The notes beneath the pieces were generated by a model that was given only the letters and a program-made list of their open reading frames with translations, did not search any database and was not told the DNA's origin. This document shows positions 25,442 to 36,700 of a stretch of 64,000 nucleotides of DNA, piece after piece. The stretch is from Pseudomonas sp. FP2335 (lineage in GTDB: Bacteria; Pseudomonadota; Gammaproteobacteria; Pseudomonadales; Pseudomonadaceae), in the NCBI RefSeq assembly GCF_030687535.1, contig NZ_CP117437.1:310001-374000 (forward strand), read 5' to 3'. Both the position numbers and the translations under genes were made by a program. Position 1 is the stretch's first letter. Each line of letters starts with the position of its first letter.

Positions 25442-26818
25442 TCACCGCTCGTGCATCGCCTCGGCCCGGGACTTGATGATCGGTTTGAGCAGGTAGCTCA
25501 AGATGCTCTTCTTGCCGGTGATGATGTCCACCGAGGCCACCATGCCGGGGATGATCAGCAGTGGCTTCTCGTCCGTGCCCAGGTGGCTGCGGTCGGTGCG
25601 CAGTTTGATGATGTAGAAGGTGTTTTTCTTCTCTTCGTCCATCACGGTGTCGGCGCCGATCTGTTCGAGTTTGCCTTTGAGGCCACCGTAGATGGTGTAG
25701 TCGTAGGCGGTGAATTTGATCATGGCTTCCTGGCCGGGGTGCAGGAAGGCGATGTCTTGCGGGCGGATTTTTGCTTCTACCAGGATCGTGTCGTCCAGCG
25801 GGACCACTTCGGCCATGTCGCTGCCAGGCTGGATCACGCCGCCGACGGTGTTGACCAGCATCTGCTTGACGATGCCGCGCACGGGCGAGGTGACCATGGT
25901 GCGGCTGACGCGGTCTTCCAGGCCCTTGGAGGTGGCTTGCGCCTTGCTCAGCAGGGTGCGCGCTTCGTTCAGTTGGGCGAGGGCCTCGCTGCGGAATTTG
26001 CCGCGGGTTTCGTCGATTTTGCGTTGCACTTCGTTGATCGCCGCCTGGGCACGGGGGATGGCCAGGGTGGTGCCGTCGAGCATGCCGCGGGTTTCAACTT
26101 CCGAGCGCTTGAGGCGCAGGACTTCTACCGGAGAAATTGCGCCCTGTGCGACCAGCGGTTCGGACATGCCGATTTCCTGGCGCAGCAGGTTCAGGCTGTT
26201 GCGGTACTGTTCCTGCTTGGAGCTGAACTCGCGTAGCTCCTGCTGGCGTTGCAGCAGCTGTTGTTGCAGCCCGCCCACTTCATCGGCCAGTTGCTGGCGG
26301 CGGCTGGCGTACAGCGATTCTTCGCTCGACACCTGATTGGGCACGGCCTTGCGCGCGGCGTCGGTGATCTTCAGCGGGCGGTCGTCGACTTCCGCGCTGA
26401 GACGTTCCACACGCAGCTCCATGGATACGCGTTCGGCTTCGGTTTCGCCGACGTTGGAGGCAAAGCGCGTGTCGTCCAGGCGGATCAGCGGCGCGCCGGC
26501 TTCGACGATCTGGCCTTCGTGCACGTAGATCTGGGCGACGATGCCGCCCTCCAGGTTCTGGATCTTCTGGATGCGCGAGGACGGAATCGCCTTGCCTTCG
26601 CCCTTGGTCACTTCGTCGATGATCGCGAAGTGGGCCCACAGCAGCAGGAACACGAAAAAGCCGATCACGCCCCAGATGGTCAGGCGCACGATGCGCGGGG
26701 CGTCGTCGATCAGGGCTTTTTCGACTTCGGGCAGGGGCTGGCCATCAAGCGAGGCGCTGCCCTTGAAGTAGCGGAAGATCACATCTTTCCAACGGCCTGG
26801 GCCGGACTTAAGCAACAC
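25442..26818 (-). CDS. lapC: Type I secretion membrane fusion protein LapC
   Basis: The 458-residue HlyD-family adaptor joins the inner-membrane ABC transporter LapB to the outer-membrane channel LapE for export of LapA. It has one membrane helix (about residues 45-67), a biotinyl-lipoyl-like half (GGIVAQIYVHEGQIVEAG), a long coiled coil (about 150-300, EEVQRKI/QLLQRQQELRE type heptads) and the second lipoyl half with TSPVRGIVKQM. The start is GTG at 26818, overlapping the lapB stop by 11 bases. A stretch of only 108 bp separates its stop from the tRNA-Thr border. Confidence 0.93.
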   Translation of the reverse strand: MLLKSGPGRWKDVIFRYFKGSASLDGQPLPEVEKALIDDAPRIVRLTIWGVIGFFVFLLLWAHFAIIDEVTKGEGKAIPSSRIQKIQNLEGGIVAQIYVHEGQIVEAGAPLIRLDDTRFASNVGETEAERVSMELRVERLSAEVDDRPLKITDAARKAVPNQVSSEESLYASRRQQLADEVGGLQQQLLQRQQELREFSSKQEQYRNSLNLLRQEIGMSEPLVAQGAISPVEVLRLKRSEVETRGMLDGTTLAIPRAQAAINEVQRKIDETRGKFRSEALAQLNEARTLLSKAQATSKGLEDRVSRTMVTSPVRGIVKQMLVNTVGGVIQPGSDMAEVVPLDDTILVEAKIRPQDIAFLHPGQEAMIKFTAYDYTIYGGLKGKLEQIGADTVMDEEKKNTFYIIKLRTDRSHLGTDEKPLLIIPGMVASVDIITGKKSILSYLLKPIIKSRAEAMHER

Positions 26819-28961
26819 TGATCTGCCCCTTTTTCAGCGCTTCCATAACGGCCGCTTTTGGACCGTCCGCGAGTATCTGGCCACGGTCGATCACCAGCAG
26901 GCGATCCACCAGGCTCAACAGCGAGGCGCGGTGGGTGACCAGAATCACCGTCTTGTTTTCGATGACGGCTTGCAAGCGCTGTTTCAGGCGCTCTTCGCCA
27001 GTGTTGTCCATGGCGCTGGTCGGTTCGTCGAGCAGCAGGATCGGTGGGTTCAGCAGCAGCGCACGGGCCAGGGCGACGTTCTGGCGTTGACCGCCGGAGA
27101 GGTTCTGCCCACGCTCGCCCACCTGCAACTCATAGCCTTGCGGGTGCAGCCTGGCGAACTCGTGCACGCCGGCCAGTTCGGCGGCTTGCAGCACCATTTC
27201 GTCGTCCACGTAGCGCGCACCCGAGACCAGGTTGTCACGCAGGGTACCGGCCAGCAGCTGGATGTCCTGGGCGACGTAGCCGATGTTGTGGCGCAATTCG
27301 CTGACGTCGATCTGGCGGATGTCTACGCCGTCCACCAGCAACGAGCCGGAGTCCGGCTGGTACAGGCCCACCAGCAGCTTGGCCAGCGAGCTTTTGCCCG
27401 AACCGCTGCGGCCGATGATGCCGATTTTTTCACCGGGACGAACGTTCAGGTTGATCCCGTGCAGGGCCTGGTTCTGCTGGTCCGGGTAGGTGAAATTGAC
27501 GTCGCGGAAGGTCATCGCGCCTTGCAGCGTTTTACGGCTGAGGGGGCGTTCGTCGAAGTTGCGTTCCTGCGGCAGTTCCATCATCTGGTCCACCGAGACC
27601 ATCGTCACCTTGGCTTGCTGGTAGCGCGTCAACAGGCCCGACAGCTGGGCCAGCGGGCCGAGTGCACGGCCGCTGAGCATGTAGCAGGCCACCAGGCCGC
27701 CCATGCTGAGGGTGCCGTCGATGATCTGGTACACACCAAAGATGATCATCGCCACGCCGGCCAGTTGTTGGATCAGCAGCGTGATGTTCATCGCCAGGCC
27801 GGACAGCACCTTGACCCGCAGTTCCAGGCGGCTGAGGGTGCCAATGGTTTGTTCCCACTGGTACTGGCGCTCGCTTTCGGCGTTGTTGACCTTCACCGCA
27901 TCCAGCCCGGCGAGGGTTTCGATCAGGCTCGACTGGCGCTCGGCGCCCAGGGCCATGGTGCGTTCAAGTGTCGCGGTCAACGGTTTTTGCAGGAAGTGCC
28001 CGATGCCCAGGGCCAGCGGGAAGGCGACGATGGGAATCCACACCAGGTGGCCGCCCAGCAGCGCGATCACCGCGAGGATGATCAGGGTAAAGGGCAAATC
28101 GATCAGGCTGGCGAGGGTCAGGGACGTGAGGAAGTCACGCATCCCCTGGAACTCGTGGATGTTGGACGCATAGCTGCCGACGCGCGCCGGGCGCATTTTC
28201 ATCGACATGCCGACGATGCGTTCGAACAGCGTCGCGGAGATGATCAGGTCGGTTTTCTTGCCCGCCAGGTCCAGGCACAGGCTGCGCATGCTCTTGAGCA
28301 GCAGGTCGAACAGGTAGGCGCCGCAGATACCGATGGCCAGTACCCACAAGGTGGCGGTGGCCTGGTTCGGTACGACGCGGTCATACACGTTCATCACGAA
28401 CAACGGCGCGGCCAGGGCGATCAGGTTGATCACCAGGCTTGCGGCGATGGCGTCGGCGTACAGCCAGCGTGAACGTTTGAGGGTGTCTTTGAACCACGAG
28501 CGTGCGCGTGGAATCAGGGTGCCGCTGGTGACGTCAAATTTGTGCTGTGGCTGGGCGAAGAACACCCGACCACTGTAATCCTGGCTCAGCACTTCTCGGC
28601 TGACTTGCACCTCACCGCCGTCGCTTTCGCTGAGCAGCAGGCGGGCGGTATCACCCTCCCAACCCAACAGCACCGCACTGCGGCCTTCCTTTAATAGCAG
28701 CAAGGCCGGCAAGGCGATGGACGGGATCTGCTCCAGCTTGCGCTGTAGCAACCGCCCCTGCAAACCCGCCCGGGCTGCTGCACGCGGCAGCAGATCGGCG
28801 CTCATGCGTTGGCCTGCCAGAGGCAGGCCAGTGGTCAGCATGGCCCGGCTGGCGGGCTTGTAATGCAGGGAGCAGAGAGCCAACAACCCATCTAGCAATG
28901 GGTCGTCGTGCTGAGTGCGCGGGTCATGGTTGAGTTGCGCCACACCAATTTCAGGATCCAA
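26808..28961 (-). CDS. lapB: Type I secretion ABC transporter LapB
   Basis: The 717-residue inner-membrane exporter ATPase has an N-terminal C39-like domain (about 20-145) that appears to lack a working protease Cys-His set, as in non-cleaving RTX adhesin exporters. Six membrane helices follow (about 165-460), then the nucleotide-binding domain: Walker A GRSGSGKSS with G517 to K523, signature LSGGQRQ, Walker B ILLLDEPTSAMD and H-loop VTHR. It powers secretion of the giant adhesin encoded divergently. It lies between lapE (45 bp gap) and lapC (overlap), forming an operon lapE-lapB-lapC. Confidence 0.94.
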   Translation of the reverse strand: MDPEIGVAQLNHDPRTQHDDPLLDGLLALCSLHYKPASRAMLTTGLPLAGQRMSADLLPRAAARAGLQGRLLQRKLEQIPSIALPALLLLKEGRSAVLLGWEGDTARLLLSESDGGEVQVSREVLSQDYSGRVFFAQPQHKFDVTSGTLIPRARSWFKDTLKRSRWLYADAIAASLVINLIALAAPLFVMNVYDRVVPNQATATLWVLAIGICGAYLFDLLLKSMRSLCLDLAGKKTDLIISATLFERIVGMSMKMRPARVGSYASNIHEFQGMRDFLTSLTLASLIDLPFTLIILAVIALLGGHLVWIPIVAFPLALGIGHFLQKPLTATLERTMALGAERQSSLIETLAGLDAVKVNNAESERQYQWEQTIGTLSRLELRVKVLSGLAMNITLLIQQLAGVAMIIFGVYQIIDGTLSMGGLVACYMLSGRALGPLAQLSGLLTRYQQAKVTMVSVDQMMELPQERNFDERPLSRKTLQGAMTFRDVNFTYPDQQNQALHGINLNVRPGEKIGIIGRSGSGKSSLAKLLVGLYQPDSGSLLVDGVDIRQIDVSELRHNIGYVAQDIQLLAGTLRDNLVSGARYVDDEMVLQAAELAGVHEFARLHPQGYELQVGERGQNLSGGQRQNVALARALLLNPPILLLDEPTSAMDNTGEERLKQRLQAVIENKTVILVTHRASLLSLVDRLLVIDRGQILADGPKAAVMEALKKGQISVA

Positions 28962-29006
28962 GCTGACTCTCTCTTAAGCGGTTTTGTGGTTCAACGCCGT
29001 CAAGAA

Positions 29007-30359
29007 TCAGTTCATCCCTGGCAGGTTTACCGACGGTTTAAGATCGTTTTGCACAACTGATGCCATCGGAGCCACCACGCCCTGACTTCTCAGCAGTTGG
29101 CCCATGTCGGCCTTGATACGGTACTGCGTGTAAGTTTGCAGGCTTTTGATCTGTGCCAAGCGCTGCTGGGCGGTGAACAATTCGTTCTCGCTGTCGAGCA
29201 AGTCGAGCAGTGTACGCTCACCGAGGCTGAACTGCTGCTGGTACGAGGTCCGTACTTTGGTGCTGCGGTCAACATACTGCTGCGCGATCGGCACTTGCTG
29301 GGTGGCGTTGTTGTAGGCGTTCCACGCCAGGCCCAGCTCTTCGTTCAGCTGGCGCAGGGCGTTGTTGCGGATGTCCAGTGCCTGGCTGGCCTGGGACGCC
29401 TTCGATTGCAGGCTGGCCTTGTCGCTGCCGCCGTTGAACAGGTTGAACTGCATGTTCAGCATCGCGGAGTAGCCATTTTCATGACCTTCCTGGCCGCCGA
29501 TGTTGTTGTTGGCCGAACGCTGCAGCACCGCATCAAAACGTGGGTAGAAGGTCGACTTGGCGGCTTCGTACTGCTTCTCCGCAGCGGCGATGTCCGATTC
29601 GGCCGAGCGCAATACCGGGCTGTCGGCAACCATCTGGCGGCGTGCTTCTTCCAGGCTGGCCGGCAATTCGGTCACCACGCCTGTAGGCCTTTCAAGCTGG
29701 TCCGGTTCCTTGCCGACAACACTGAGGAAGTTGGTGTTTGCGTCAGCCAGGTTGGTCTGCTCGGTGATCAGGTTGTTTTGCGCTTGAGCCAGACGGGCTT
29801 CGGCCTGGTCCATGTCCGCCATTCTTCCGACGCCACGGCTGGTGCGCAGTTTGATCTGGTCAAAAATACGTTCGTGGCTCTTCAGGTTGTCTTCTGCCAG
29901 TTGCACCATCTCGCGACGGGTCAAGACATCCAGATAAACCTGGGCAACGGTCAGCGCGGTGCGCTCGGAGGTGTTGAGCAGCGCATAACCACGGGAGTTG
30001 GCGGTGGCTTGTTGGCGGCCGACTTCATTGATGGTGCCAAAGCCCTGGAACAAATTTTGTTGCAGGCGAATGGTCGACTCGCCGCGGTTCAGGTTCTTCC
30101 AATCATGGCTGTTGCTGTTGGCGCGCGTCGTGGTGTTGTCGGAGCTTTCACGGCCATAGCCGCCCAACAGGTCGACTTTAGGCAGGTAGCCGCCCTGGGC
30201 TTCGCGTACCTGATAGTCGGCAGCAATGCGTGCATTAATAGCTGCCTGAATCTCCGGGTGATTTTTCACCGCATCTTGCATGGCTTCAGGCAGGGTTTGG
30301 GCCTGGACGAAACTGGCGGCTAAAGCAAACGGCACAGCTTTAAAAAGGTGCAAACGCAT
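29007..30359 (-). CDS. lapE: TolC-like outer membrane channel LapE
   Basis: The 450-residue protein has a signal peptide (MRLHLFKAVPFALAASFVQA) and two OEP repeats rich in long helices (ARLAQAQNNLITEQTNLADA; LGERTLLDLLDSENELFTAQ), typical of TolC. It is the outer-membrane part of the LapBCE type I system and, in the LapA model, the pore in which the adhesin is held. I chose ATG 30359; the longer frame from 30497 would place 46 unrelated residues before the signal peptide. Its promoter must lie in the 341-bp divergent region shared with lapA. Confidence 0.92.
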   Translation of the reverse strand: MRLHLFKAVPFALAASFVQAQTLPEAMQDAVKNHPEIQAAINARIAADYQVREAQGGYLPKVDLLGGYGRESSDNTTTRANSNSHDWKNLNRGESTIRLQQNLFQGFGTINEVGRQQATANSRGYALLNTSERTALTVAQVYLDVLTRREMVQLAEDNLKSHERIFDQIKLRTSRGVGRMADMDQAEARLAQAQNNLITEQTNLADANTNFLSVVGKEPDQLERPTGVVTELPASLEEARRQMVADSPVLRSAESDIAAAEKQYEAAKSTFYPRFDAVLQRSANNNIGGQEGHENGYSAMLNMQFNLFNGGSDKASLQSKASQASQALDIRNNALRQLNEELGLAWNAYNNATQQVPIAQQYVDRSTKVRTSYQQQFSLGERTLLDLLDSENELFTAQQRLAQIKSLQTYTQYRIKADMGQLLRSQGVVAPMASVVQNDLKPSVNLPGMN

Positions 30360-30498
30360 TCTGATTCTTCCCCGGGGATGGTTGCCTGAAAAACGCAACA
30401 GACGTGAAATATTGCATTGGAATTGGCAACCGAAATGACTGCTTGTCATAGGAACCTGGTAGTCCAAACAGAAAGTCGCGTGCCGATTAAATATCAAT

Positions 30499-30527
30499 GT
30501 GACATTACTGGGCGGATTGTTTAGGAT
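30499..30527 (+). promoter_or_regulatory. Candidate sigma-70 promoter of lapA
   Basis: GTGACA (30499-30504), a 17-base spacer and TAGGAT (30522-30527) would start transcription near 30534, giving a 5' leader of about 167 bases before lapA. Confidence 0.35.
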
Positions 30528-30539
30528 GGCGCCAAATAG

Positions 30540-30553
30540 GTCAATACCTTGAC
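30540..30553 (+). promoter_or_regulatory. FleQ-box-like site upstream of lapA
   Basis: GTCAATACCTTGAC fits the published FleQ consensus GTCaNTAAAtTGAC except for two central bases. FleQ is a c-di-GMP-responsive regulator known to control lap genes in pseudomonads. The site lies just downstream of the candidate lapA promoter. Confidence 0.5.
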
Positions 30554-30700
30554 GGAAAAGTAATTTGCTGAATCAAACAACAAATTATTGACGCCAAATT
30601 TATCACACACAGTTAAGTACTCCAGCTATCGAATCGGCATAGGTAATGAGGCCGGTCTCCATGATGGATACCTCGAACGGTAATACACGGAGAGTCTTTT

Positions 30701-33700
30701 ATGAGCAGCGTTGCGGTCGTCAAAAGCATTGTCGGTCAAGTGTTCGCGGTATCCCCGGAAGGGATTCGTCGCCTGCTTGTAGAAGGGGATCGCCTGCTCT
30801 CGGGTGAGCAAGTCGATACCGGCGCATCGGGCGCTGTCTCCCTGGAACTGGCCGACGGCCGCACCATTGACCTGGGGCGTGACACTCAGTGGAGCGCAAA
30901 CGCTCCTGATTCGGTCACCGACCTCAGCGCCGCCACTGCCCAAGCCGCACCGTCCGTTGCCGAACTGCAGCAAGCCATCGCCGCCGGCGCCGACCCGACC
31001 CAAGACCTCGAAGCCACCGCCGCCGGCCCGACCTCCGCAGGCGCAGACGGCGCCGCGGGCGGCGGCCACAGCTTTATCGTGCTGGAAGCCACCGCAGGCG
31101 TGGTTGACCCGACCATCGGCTATCCGACGAACGGTCTGAACGCCGCCAGCGCCACCACCGCCCTCGATACCGGTGCCACCAACAATGGTGTCGACCCGCG
31201 TAACGTCACGATCACTCTGACCGCCACGCCGACCATCACCGAAGCCGGTGGCGTCGTCGTTTACACCGTATTCATCACCCAGGCACCGACCAGCGACCTG
31301 ACCGTCACCCTGTCCAACGGCCTCTCCGTGGTGATCGCCGCCGGCCAGACCTCGGGCGCGCTGAACGTCACCTTCGCCGGTAACGACACGCCTTACCTGG
31401 ACGCCTCGTCGATCTCCGCCACCATCGCCGGCACTTCCGGCGGCGGCAACCTGATCATCACCACCGACCCGGCGCCGGCTGTTACGCAGATCACCGACAC
31501 CATCGACACCACCACCGTCACCCTGACCGCGACCGCCTCGGTGAATGAAGGCGGCCAGATCGTCTACACCGCGACCGTGACCAACGCGGCGCAGACCGAC
31601 GTGGTGATCAAGCTGTCGAACGACAAGACCATCACCATCGAAGCCGGTAAAACCACTGGTACGGTCACGGTCGACACACCTGCCAACCTGGCCGACGGCA
31701 AAGACCTCACTGTCAGCGCCACCATCACCAGCGCGACCGGCGGTAACTACGAGAACCTTGCGATCAATCCGCAGGCGGCCACTTCGACGGTCGTTGCCGT
31801 GGATGATCCGAGCGTATTGAAGCCCGATACCAACACGATTGCCGAAGATACCCTCGCCACTGGCAACGTGCTGAGCAACGACAGCGACATCGACAACGTG
31901 TTGACCGTGGCCACCTTCCAGGTGGGCGGCAATACCTATAACGCCGGTCAAACCGCCAACATCGAAGGCGTGGGCAGCATCACGATTGGCACGGATGGCG
32001 CGTACACCTTTACGCCGATCAAGGATTACAACGGTGAGGTGCCAACGATTGGCTACACCACCAACACCGGGTCCAGCAGCACGCTGAACGTGACGGTGAC
32101 GCCGGTTAACGATGCCCCAGTGATTCAAGTAACGGGCAACACCCTGGTCGAAAACACCGCGGTCGCCGGCAGTGTGGCGGGCACCTTTGTTGCCAGCGAT
32201 GCAGAAACGCCAGCTGACCAGCTGAAAATCGCGTTCACCGGCGACAGCAACAAAGATGGCTACTACGCCATCGACGGCAACAACGTCGTCCTGACCCAGA
32301 AGGGTGCAGACTTCGTTAACGCCGGCAACCAACTGCCGCAGATCGGCCTGACCGTTACCGATGCTGACAACGTCAGCACCACCGCTACCGGCCAACCAAC
32401 CGTCACCCTGCAAAACGATGTGCCGGTGATTGAAGTCACGGCCAACACCATTGTTGAAGACACCGCGACAGCGGGCACCGTCGCCGGTACCTTCACCGCA
32501 ACCGACGAAGAGACGCCGCGTGATGGCCTGACCATCTCCTTCACCGGCAACAGCAACGCCGACGGCTACTACGCTATCTCCGGCAACAACGTTGTGCTGA
32601 CCCAGAAAGGCGCGGACTTCGTTAACGCTGGCAATCAATTGCCGAAGATCGACCTGACGGTTACCGACCCTCAGGGCGCGAACTCCACAGGTTCCGACCA
32701 ACCGACCGTCACCCTGCACAACGATGTGCCGGTGATTGAAGTCGTTGCCAATACCCTTGAAGAAAACTCTGCCACTGCGGGCACTGTCGCCGGTACCTTC
32801 ACCGCGACCGACGAAGAGACGCCGCGTGATGGCCTGACTATCTCCTTCACCGGCAACAGCAACGTCGACGGTTACTACAGCATCGTTGGCAACAACGTTG
32901 TGCTGACTCAGAAAGGCGCCGACTTCGTTAACGCTGGCAACCAACTGCCGAAGATCGACCTGACTGTCACCGATCCAGAAGGCTTGAACTCCAGCAACAG
33001 TGCTCAGCCGACCGTCAACCTGCACAACGATGTGCCAGTGATTGAAGTCGTTGCCAACACCCTGGAAGAAAACTCCGCCACTGCGGGCACCGTCGCCGGT
33101 ACCTTCACCGCAACCGACGAAGAGACGCCGCGTGATGGCCTGACCATCTCCTTCACCGGCAACAGCAACGCCGACGGTTACTACGCTATCTCCGGCAACA
33201 ACGTTGTGCTGACCCAGAAAGGCGCGGACTTCGTTAACGCTGGCAATCAATTGCCGAAGATCGACCTGACCGTCACCGACCCTGAAGGCCTGAACTCCAG
33301 CAACAGCGCTCAGCCGACCGTCAACCTGCACAACGATGTGCCGGTGATTGAAGTCGTTGCCAACACTCTGGAAGAAAACTCCGCCACTGCGGGCACCGTG
33401 GCCGGTACCTTCACCGCGACCGACGAAGAGACGCCGCGTGATGGCCTGACTATCTCCTTCACCGGCAACAGCAACGTCGACGGTTACTACAGCATCGTTG
33501 GCAACAACGTCATGCTGACTCAGAAAGGCGCCGACTTCGTTAACGCCGGTAACCAGCTGCCGAAGATCGACCTGACCGTCACCGACCCAGAAGGCTTGAA
33601 CTCCAGCAACAGTGCTCAGCCGACCGTCAACCTGCACAACGACGTGCCAGTGATTGAAGTCGTTGCCAACACCCTGGAAGAAAACTCCGCCACTGCGGGC

Positions 33701-36700
33701 ACCGTCGCCGGTACCTTCACCGCGACCGACGAAGAGACGCCGCGTGATGGCCTGACTATCTCCTTCACTGGCAACAGCAACGCCGACGGTTACTACAGCA
33801 TCGTTGGCAACAACGTTGTGCTGACTCAGAAAGGCGCCGACTTCGTTAACGCCGGCAACCAACTGCCGAAGATCGACCTGACCGTCACCGACCCAGAAGG
33901 CCTGAACTCCAGCAACAGTGCTCAGCCGACCGTCAACCTGCACAACGACGTGCCGGTGATCGAAGTGGTCGCCAACACCCTGGAAGAGAACTCCGCCACT
34001 GCGGGCACCGTCGCCGGTACCTTCACCGCCACCGACGAAGAGACGCCGCGTGATGGCCTGACCATCTCCTTCACTGGCAACAGCAACGTCGACGGTTACT
34101 ACAGCATCGTTGGCAACAACGTGGTCCTGACCCAGAAGGGCGCCGACTTCGTTAACGCTGGCAACCAACTGCCGAAGATCGACCTGACCGTCACCGACCC
34201 TGAAGGCCTGAACTCCAGCAACAACGCTCAGCCAGTGGTTAACCTGCACAACGACGTGCCGGTGATCGAAGTGGTCGCCAACACCCTGGAAGAGAACTCC
34301 GCCACTGCGGGCACCGTCGCCGGTACCTTCACCGCGACCGACGAAGAAACCCCACGTGATGGCCTGACCATTTCCTTCACTGGCAACAGCAACGCCGACG
34401 GCTACTACAGCATCGTTGGCAACAACGTTGTGCTGACTCAAAAAGGCGCCGACTTCGTTAACGCCGGCAACCAGCTGCCAAAAATCGACCTGACCGTCAC
34501 CGACCCTGAAGGCCTGAACTCCAGCAACAGTGCTCAGCCGACCGTCAACCTGCACAACGATGTGCCGGTGATCGAAGTGGTCGCTAACACCCTGGAAGAA
34601 AACTCCGCCACTGCGGGCACCGTCGCCGGTACCTTCACCGCGACCGACGAAGAAACCCCACGTGATGGCCTGACCATCTCCTTCACTGGCAACAGCAACG
34701 CCGACGGCTACTACACCATCGTTGGCAACGACGTCGTCCTGACCCAAAAAGGCGCCGACTTCGTTAACGCTGGCAACCAACTGCCAAAAATCGACCTGAC
34801 TGTCACCGACCCTGAAGGCCTGAACTCCAGCAACAGTGCTCAGCCGACCGTCAACCTGCACAACGATGTGCCGGTGATCGAAGTGGTCGCTAACACCCTG
34901 GAAGAAAACTCCGCCACTGCGGGCACCGTCGCCGGTACCTTCACCGCGACCGACGAAGAAACCCCACGTGATGGCCTGACCATCTCCTTCACCGGCAACA
35001 GCAACGCCGACGGCTACTACAGCATCGTTGGCAACAACGTTGTGCTGACCCAGAAAGGCGCCGACTTCGTTAACGCCGGCAACCAGCTGCCAAAAATCGA
35101 CCTGACCGTCACCGATCCAGAAGGCTTGAACTCCAGCAACAACGCTCAGCCAGTGGTCAACCTGCACAACGACGTGCCGGTGATCGAAGTGGTCGCCAAC
35201 ACCCTGGAAGAAAACTCCGCCACTGCGGGCACCGTGGCCGGTACCTTCACCGCGACCGACGAAGAAACCCCACGTGATGGCTTGACCATCTCCTTCACCG
35301 GCAACAGCAACGTCGACGGTTACTACAGCATCGTTGGCAACAACGTGGTCCTGACCCAGAAGGGCGCCGACTTCGTTAACGCTGGTAACCAGCTGCCGAA
35401 GATCGACCTGACTGTCACCGATCCAGAAGGCTTGAACTCCAGCAACAGTGCTCAGCCGACCGTCAACCTGCACAACGATGTGCCGGTGATCGAAGTGGTC
35501 GCTAACACCCTGGAAGAGAACTCCGCCACTGCGGGCACCGTGGCCGGTACCTTCACCGCGACCGACGAAGAGACCCCGCGTGATGGCTTGACCATCTCCT
35601 TCACCGGCAACAGCAACGCCGACGGCTACTACAGCATCGTGGGCAACAACGTTGTGCTGACCCAGAAGGGCGCGGACTTCGTTAACGCTGGCAACCAACT
35701 GCCGAAGATCGACCTGACTGTCACCGACCCAGAAGGCCTGAACTCCAGCAACAGTGCTCAGCCGACCGTCAACCTGCACAACGATGTGCCAGTGATTGAA
35801 GTCGTTGCCAACACTCTGGAAGAAAACTCCGCCACTGCGGGCACCGTGGCCGGTACCTTCACCGCGACCGACGAAGAGACGCCGCGTGATGGCCTGACTA
35901 TCTCCTTCACCGGCAACAGCAACGTCGACGGTTACTACAGCATCGTTGGCAACGACGTCGTCCTGACCCAGAAGGGCGCGGACTTTGTTAACGCCGGCAA
36001 CCAACTGCCGAAGATCGACCTGACCGTCACCGACCCAGAAGGCCTGAACTCCAGCAACAGCGCTCAGCCGACCGTCAACCTGCACAACGACGTGCCGGTG
36101 ATCGAAGTGGTCGCCAACACCCTGGAAGAGAACTCCGCCACTGCGGGCACCGTGGCCGGTACCTTCACCGCCACCGACGAAGAAACCCCACGTGATGGCC
36201 TGACCATCTCCTTCACTGGCAACAGCAACGCCGACGGCTACTACACCATCGTTGGCAACGACGTCGTCCTGACCCAAAAAGGCGCCGACTTCGTTAACGC
36301 CGGCAACCAACTGCCGAAGATCGACCTGACCGTTACCGACCCTCAGGGCGCGAACTCCACGGGTTCCGACCAACCGAGCGTCAACCTACACAACGATGTA
36401 CCGGTCATCGAAATTGCGGCCAGCACCATTGTTGAGGACACCGCCAGCGCAGGCACCGTCGCAGGTACCTTCACCGCAACCGACGAAGAAACCCCGCGCG
36501 ATGGCCTGACCATCTCCTTCACCGGCAACAGCAATGTCGACGGCTACTACAGCATCGTAGGCAACAACGTCGTGCTGACCCAAAAGGGCGCGGACTTCGT
36601 TAACGCCGGCAACCAACTGCCAAAAATCGACCTGACCGTCACCGACCCAGAAGGCCTCCACTCCAACGGCACCGGCCAGCCGACGGTGACCCTGGTCGAC

